DNA of 64,000 nucleotides, taken from positions 120,846,719 to 120,910,718 of the forward strand of contig NC_080420.1 in NCBI RefSeq assembly GCF_029873635.1, given 5' to 3'. The notes under the pieces were generated by a model. The model was not told the origin of the DNA. It saw nothing but the letters and a program-made list of their open reading frames with translations, and ran no database searches. This stretch comes from Malania oleifera (lineage: Eukaryota; Streptophyta; Magnoliopsida; Santalales; Ximeniaceae). Shown piece by piece: positions 59,560 through 64,000 of the stretch. The translations under genes were made by a program, and so were the position numbers. Each line of letters begins with the position of its first letter. Position 1 is the stretch's first letter.

Positions 59560-62500
59560 CTACCAGAATCCAAAACCTTGCCTTCTTCTGGCAGCCACGT
59601 TCTGCCTGACTGATATCATCCACATAACAGCTGCCTGGATCTTACACCACCTTGCTTTGGGTGTTCCTGATCTGCTTCTTGAAAAATGGACACCAAACCC
59701 CGGGAGAGAAGAAATAATCCTGATTTATGCTCCGTTGCTTGATGCCAGGAATGGAGTATTTCCCGGACCCCATGTTGCAGGAAGGGGAGACCATATTGAT
59801 GCTTGAACTTGAGAAATATCATTTACAGCTAATTTATTGGTTGGTGTAACTTGTCCAGGAAGTCCGCTTGCAGCCCAAATGTTTCCGCCATTATAGGGTC
59901 CAGAGAAATAATCCTCCATCACAATGCTGTTTCCTAGGGTCGGAGCAAGCACTTGATTGCGATCTTCGACTTGGTATGACAATGAAGGGTTGAAATCCAG
60001 CAGGGCTTCGGGTTGACCTGCACATGGAGATAGTTCAGGAACTCTGAGAAAGGCATAGATGCTGTAGGTAAAAATGAAAATGAGACCCATTGCCATCATC
60101 AATCAGAGAAAGATAATCTTATAGACCATAAAGAGAACATGCATGGCAAGATCTTAATCTGTTTTCTCTATATCAGGCAAAACCATGTCCAACTGGACTA
60201 CATGTTGAACACACTTATGCATCTTATTTTAAGCAATGTTTATATTCTGTCAAGCAGGTACTTCAAATGTTCATCATTTTGGAATATGATCCCCCAAGCA
60301 TTCTAATGAAAAGGGAAGGAGAACAAGTCGACTTCTGCATTTAAACAGATTCAGAAATGGAAATGAACTTCCAGTAGAAAATATCTTTCCTGTGTTCCCA
60401 GTAAAAAAAATCTTTGCTGTGTCAAACATTTTTTTTTTTTTAAATAAAAATGGGAACTTCCCATACCTAGGGTTGCATCTGGGAAATCAGGTAAGCGTGG
60501 GCCAAGAGTTAGACTGCTAAGAAATGGATTAGCTTGCAGACTCCGCAAGGGTCTTGAAGGGCTAAAAACAGATGGGTCGTCAATCAGGACTAAGTCATTC
60601 AAATTTTTATAAGCATGCTGCTTCAAAGTGTTCACTGTATCCTGCCAAATGAAGCGGTGATTGAATTAGTTCAAATTCAATCAAAAAATTTCAAGGCAAT
60701 CGTGCAATAATAAAATTAAAAATATGACTAGAGAACCACAATGGAGCAAAATAACTGCACAAACCCAATACCTGAGAGTACCCAACAAACAAAAGCATAG
60801 CAACAATTGTTGAAATCAAAGATTCATCCAGTTCAAAGGTTGGCACATGAGCAATATATTAATGAGTCAAAATGAGTTTCAAGTAAAGATGCACACCTTC
60901 TCAACAGAATTAAGTTTGTCCAATGACCGCCAGGTTCCATTGAAGATTGCCCCCACAACTTTGTAGACAGAATTGAAGATAAGCCCAACCCCTTGGGAAC
61001 CTTTATTATGCACATAAAACTTGCCATCATTTATGGGACAAGCTTTTGCATGTCCTATAATTGTGTCCCATATCTTGGTTGCAGTAGCCCCACCAAGCAT
61101 CTACAGTTTCCAAGAAAAATTACCCAAGTTAATTTTAAAAAATCATCAAGAACTTTTTGAAACACGTGAGTAAATTACTCAAATTACCCAACAAAACAAA
61201 TTATTATCTTACATGGCGCAGTGAGGATTCATTGGTATAATACAACTGCAGAAAGTCTTTTACAGTGTTGATATTGTAGGAAGCCAACCGCTTGTGGGAT
61301 GCACCATCTTTTGCTATTTTTTCCAAACGCCAGACTTCATCAACCAAGGATGGAGGGTGATGCTTTTTATACACTACGTAAACAAATCACCCATCAGTCT
61401 GATGGTTCTAAAGCTATTAATAAAGAAAACTGCAGCAGACAAATTTTGATGACTTTACAAGAACATTAAGCCTTGTCAAAGACACTTAATAAGATTTAAG
61501 AAAATAAAAATAAAAGAGGGAGAAGAAGCAGCACTATTTCAGTTTGCAAGTTAAAGGAAGCAAAGTTGACTTTTTAATTCTCAAGTACGTTTACATAAAC
61601 AACCATCATTGTTAGCAGTTATTTCAATAATTCTGATCAATAGTCTCTAATGTTAATGATTCAAAGGAGCTTAGGCATAGAACTTACACTCCCCGCGATG
61701 ATCCTTCACAATAAAAGCTTCACTTATTGCCTCTCTAACTTTAAATTCACTTTGCATGCTTCTAGCTCCCAGCCTGAATTTTCGACTTCTTATCCAGCTT
61801 GAATTATCAGTGAAAGTAATGTCACTGAGATAACCAATTCCATCTCTCAGTGTAATGGTCCGATCCCCAGTCACTAATGGCCTTTTACCCTCTCTTTCCT
61901 GTACAATACTTGTGTTGAATTTCTGTTCAGTCCACTCTTCTCGTTCAAAATCGCCATTAAGTGCTAGAATTTCAATCTTTATCGAGGATAGTGGACCAGA
62001 AGTTATAATATTCTTGGAGCTGGCATCAACTATAACTACTTTAAGGGGTGCACCATCCTCGGCTTCCACCCTGTTGCCCGTGAAAAGGGTAGTGGGCAGT
62101 TTATTAAGGAAATGCAGCTGCCAGCCTCTATAGCCAAATGACTCAATCTGAGGGGTTGATGATCTGCAACAAAGTTACCATGATAGCCAGTATCAGATTG
62201 TGGATGAAAAAATATCAGAAATGCACGTTTCTGATAGGAAGGAAAAAAAAGGCAAACATAAATGCTAGTATGCACATGAATGGCCACAAACATGCACGGA
62301 AGCTCATTTTGTCTTAAATTTCAGGCCGTTGGAACAAAAAAGTAGTATGAACACAACTTGTGTTTTAAGATTCAAACCACTTCGTTTATCAGAAGTTCAA
62401 GATGGAACCAGATCCCACAAAGTTAAATTAGAATTGAGCCAGAGAACCTTTAATCATATTGACAATATTTCAGCAGGGTTTTGTCTGGTCTTACAGATCC

Positions 62501-63417
62501 CACAAGGACTAGCAAAGTCAAACTTCATTGAACCTCAAAGCTGTCACTTCAAAGTATCAAAAATACTTTGCAGGAAAAATGGTAGAAAGAAAAATCAAAA
62601 CAAGGAGCTGACCTTCGAGATGACTGAAGATAGGGTTCAATTGCATGTTCCACCTCCTCCCTCACCTATTTGACAAAGATATGGAGAACGATGAACACAG
62701 ACTTGAAAGTTAAAGGTAGAAATATTTACAAAGCCAATCATTACATTGACATATTAACACCTAAATTGAATGACCATGATTATCAAAAAATTCCAATACG
62801 AATGGCTAATTATTGAACTTTTTATTCTAAAATTACAGCATAGTAGATGAACTTATTGAACAAGTAGTGGAAAATTTTGAACATTCATCAATATTTTATT
62901 GATCAACAACAATACATTCATGTGTGCAGATGAGGATACAAAAGCCTTTTCTATCTCTTCTTCACAGCCAAATGTTAGAGACATCCAAGATGGGTTGTGA
63001 CAAAAGTTTTGAGGTCAAAACATAACAACCCTATCGAACGTGAAAATGGGAAAAACACAAATAGCAAAAATACCAGAAGAAAACTACTGAAGTTCAAATC
63101 CCAGTTTTGGAACTTGTGGAATTGCAATTACCAATTTACCATAGTGCTTAGGGCAGAGCAACAAACCACTGATTCTTCCTACTTTTTTCAAAAGAAAAAA
63201 TAAATGTCGATTCCTTTTGTGTTCAAACAAAAACTACAAATTAACTAAACTTAGTAGCATGATTTGAAAAAAAAAAAAGCAGACGTACACAAATGGAGAA
63301 TTTGCTTAAATGACACCACATGTGAGTTCAACTTGACTTACCGCATTTCGGATCAACGGTTCCAACTTGGACAGAATTTCATTCACTGAAATTCCTGACA
63401 TACCACGTCTGTAAGCC
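59560..63417 (-). pseudogene. CBP60: CBP60 copy 2: 5'-truncated, with C-terminal nonsense codon
   Basis: Seven exons match copy 1: 63417-63342, 62665-62613, 62163-61688, 61373-61213, 61100-60897, 60641-60467, 60041-59560. All splice sites and phases are conserved. It keeps AYRRGMSGISVNEILSKL in exon 2, which copy 1 has lost. The region matching copy 1 exon 1, including the ATG, is deleted (junction about 63517-63525). A TAA at 59725-59727, where copy 1 has sense codons, cuts off the last 55 residues including the calmodulin-binding tail; that tail is still readable after the stop and has Trp (VMWMISVRQ). From the in-frame ATG at 63401 a 481-residue protein without the tail is possible. Exon 7 has 16 extra codons compared with copy 1. 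Probably a pseudogene, but the core domain is uninterrupted. Confidence 0.85.
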
Positions 63418-63656
63418 CTGCACCCAAAAAAAAAAAGTGGCCCAAGTTCAAAAACCCAGTTCAACAGCTGCAGAAGTAAAAATTAAAGAATTGAAAACAA
63501 AAATAAATCCAGTTCTCACCTCCCGCCGAAAATAGACAACAATGGAAACAGCAAAAACCCTAGCCCCGGGCACGTAGCAACCAACGTGCTCAACTTCCAA
63601 TCTTAAGAAGGAAGAAGATGCATCCACGGACGAAGATACATGGAACCTTCAGTTGA

Positions 63657-63670
63657 AATATATATATATA
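63657..63670 (-). promoter_or_regulatory. possible TATA box of CBP60 copy 2
   Basis: TATATATATATATT-type run on the minus strand at the place matching 11136-11147. The downstream first coding exon is missing, so any transcript would start without the original ATG. Confidence 0.35.
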
Positions 63671-63946
63671 AACGCGCTAATAAAAAAGTCAAGCGCAGAT
63701 TCGATATGGTAATAACCAATAATGCTTACAATATCATTTTATCGGAATCGCCAAAACAAAAGGTCGGTCATCACTGTGCAGGATTTGTTGATAAATTGGG
63801 TTAAAAAATTTGAAGCCCTTAAACCCCAACATTCATTCCAATTTTCCAAACACCAACCGCGTAATGGTGGAAAGGAACTGATAAAGCGTAGTTCGCCTGA
63901 TCAAGAAACAGTGTGGAAGAATGATAAAGAGAATTAAACAAAACCC

Positions 63947-63949
<3 letters not shown>

Positions 63950-63979
<30 letters not shown>
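63950..63979. repeat. GA microsatellite upstream of CBP60 copy 2
   Basis: (GA)n, longer than its counterpart at 11424-11450. It lies at the window edge; homology with copy 1 continues on both sides. Confidence 0.75.
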
Positions 63980-63981
<2 letters not shown>

Positions 63982-64000
63982 TGGGAAGAAGGTAACGAGA

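Noticed and set aside
1-64000. tRNA, rRNA or conserved ncRNA genes
   Set aside because: None recognised. Matches to initiator tRNA are short retrotransposon primer sites only.

Overview
The window is nuclear DNA of a flowering plant, probably a eudicot. It is AT-rich, has short exons with GT-AG introns, and is full of Copia and Gypsy LTR retrotransposons plus a poly(A)-tailed LINE remnant. There is no operon structure, bacterial gene or CRISPR array. The only host genes I can support are two direct tandem copies of a calmodulin-binding protein 60 (CBP60) gene. Both lie on the minus strand, at the two ends of the window, about 48 kb apart.

CBP60 copy 1 (CDS 239-10985, 8 exons) gives a continuous predicted frame of 563 codons. 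The frame closes only if exon 2 uses an acceptor in former intron sequence, because the acceptor and exon start seen in copy 2 are deleted in copy 1. Its intron 6 holds a complete 5.96-kb Copia element (C1, 2177-8134) and intron 7 holds a LINE 3' end (878-1681). CBP60 copy 2 (59560-63417) keeps seven homologous exons. It lacks the first coding exon and has a TAA stop just before the C-terminal calmodulin-binding tail. I call it a probable pseudogene, or at best a shortened protein.

From about 12.6 to 58.8 kb the DNA is almost entirely nested retrotransposons. Target-site duplications (TSDs) give the order of insertion. A Gypsy element G3 (remnants 15292-16541 and 46788-49934) was hit by a SIRE-like Copia C2 (16542-46787, TSD CCCCT). 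C2 was then hit by Gypsy G1 in its 5' LTR (17992-26663, TSD CTTTG), by a solo Gypsy LTR S2 in gag (27969-30227, TSD TTCCT) and by Gypsy G2 in the reverse transcriptase (32750-41924, TSD CCCGT/CCCAT). To the right lies a reverse-oriented Copia gag-protease fragment C3, split by a solo SIRE-like LTR S3 (50844-53096). Next is a compact Copia C4 (53970-58787, TSD GATAT, 191-bp LTRs) whose pol is nearly intact. A truncated Gypsy LTR S1 (13410-15291) lies to the left.

The least ordinary signal is regulatory. Three LTR families (the G1/G2 Gypsy family, SIRE-like C2, SIRE-like S3) each carry an array of a different CpG-containing palindrome just upstream of the LTR TATA box. In C2 the same palindrome also forms an array between pol and a third, env-position ORF. 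The CBP60 pair is of interest for its complementary lesions and for a possible splice rescue.
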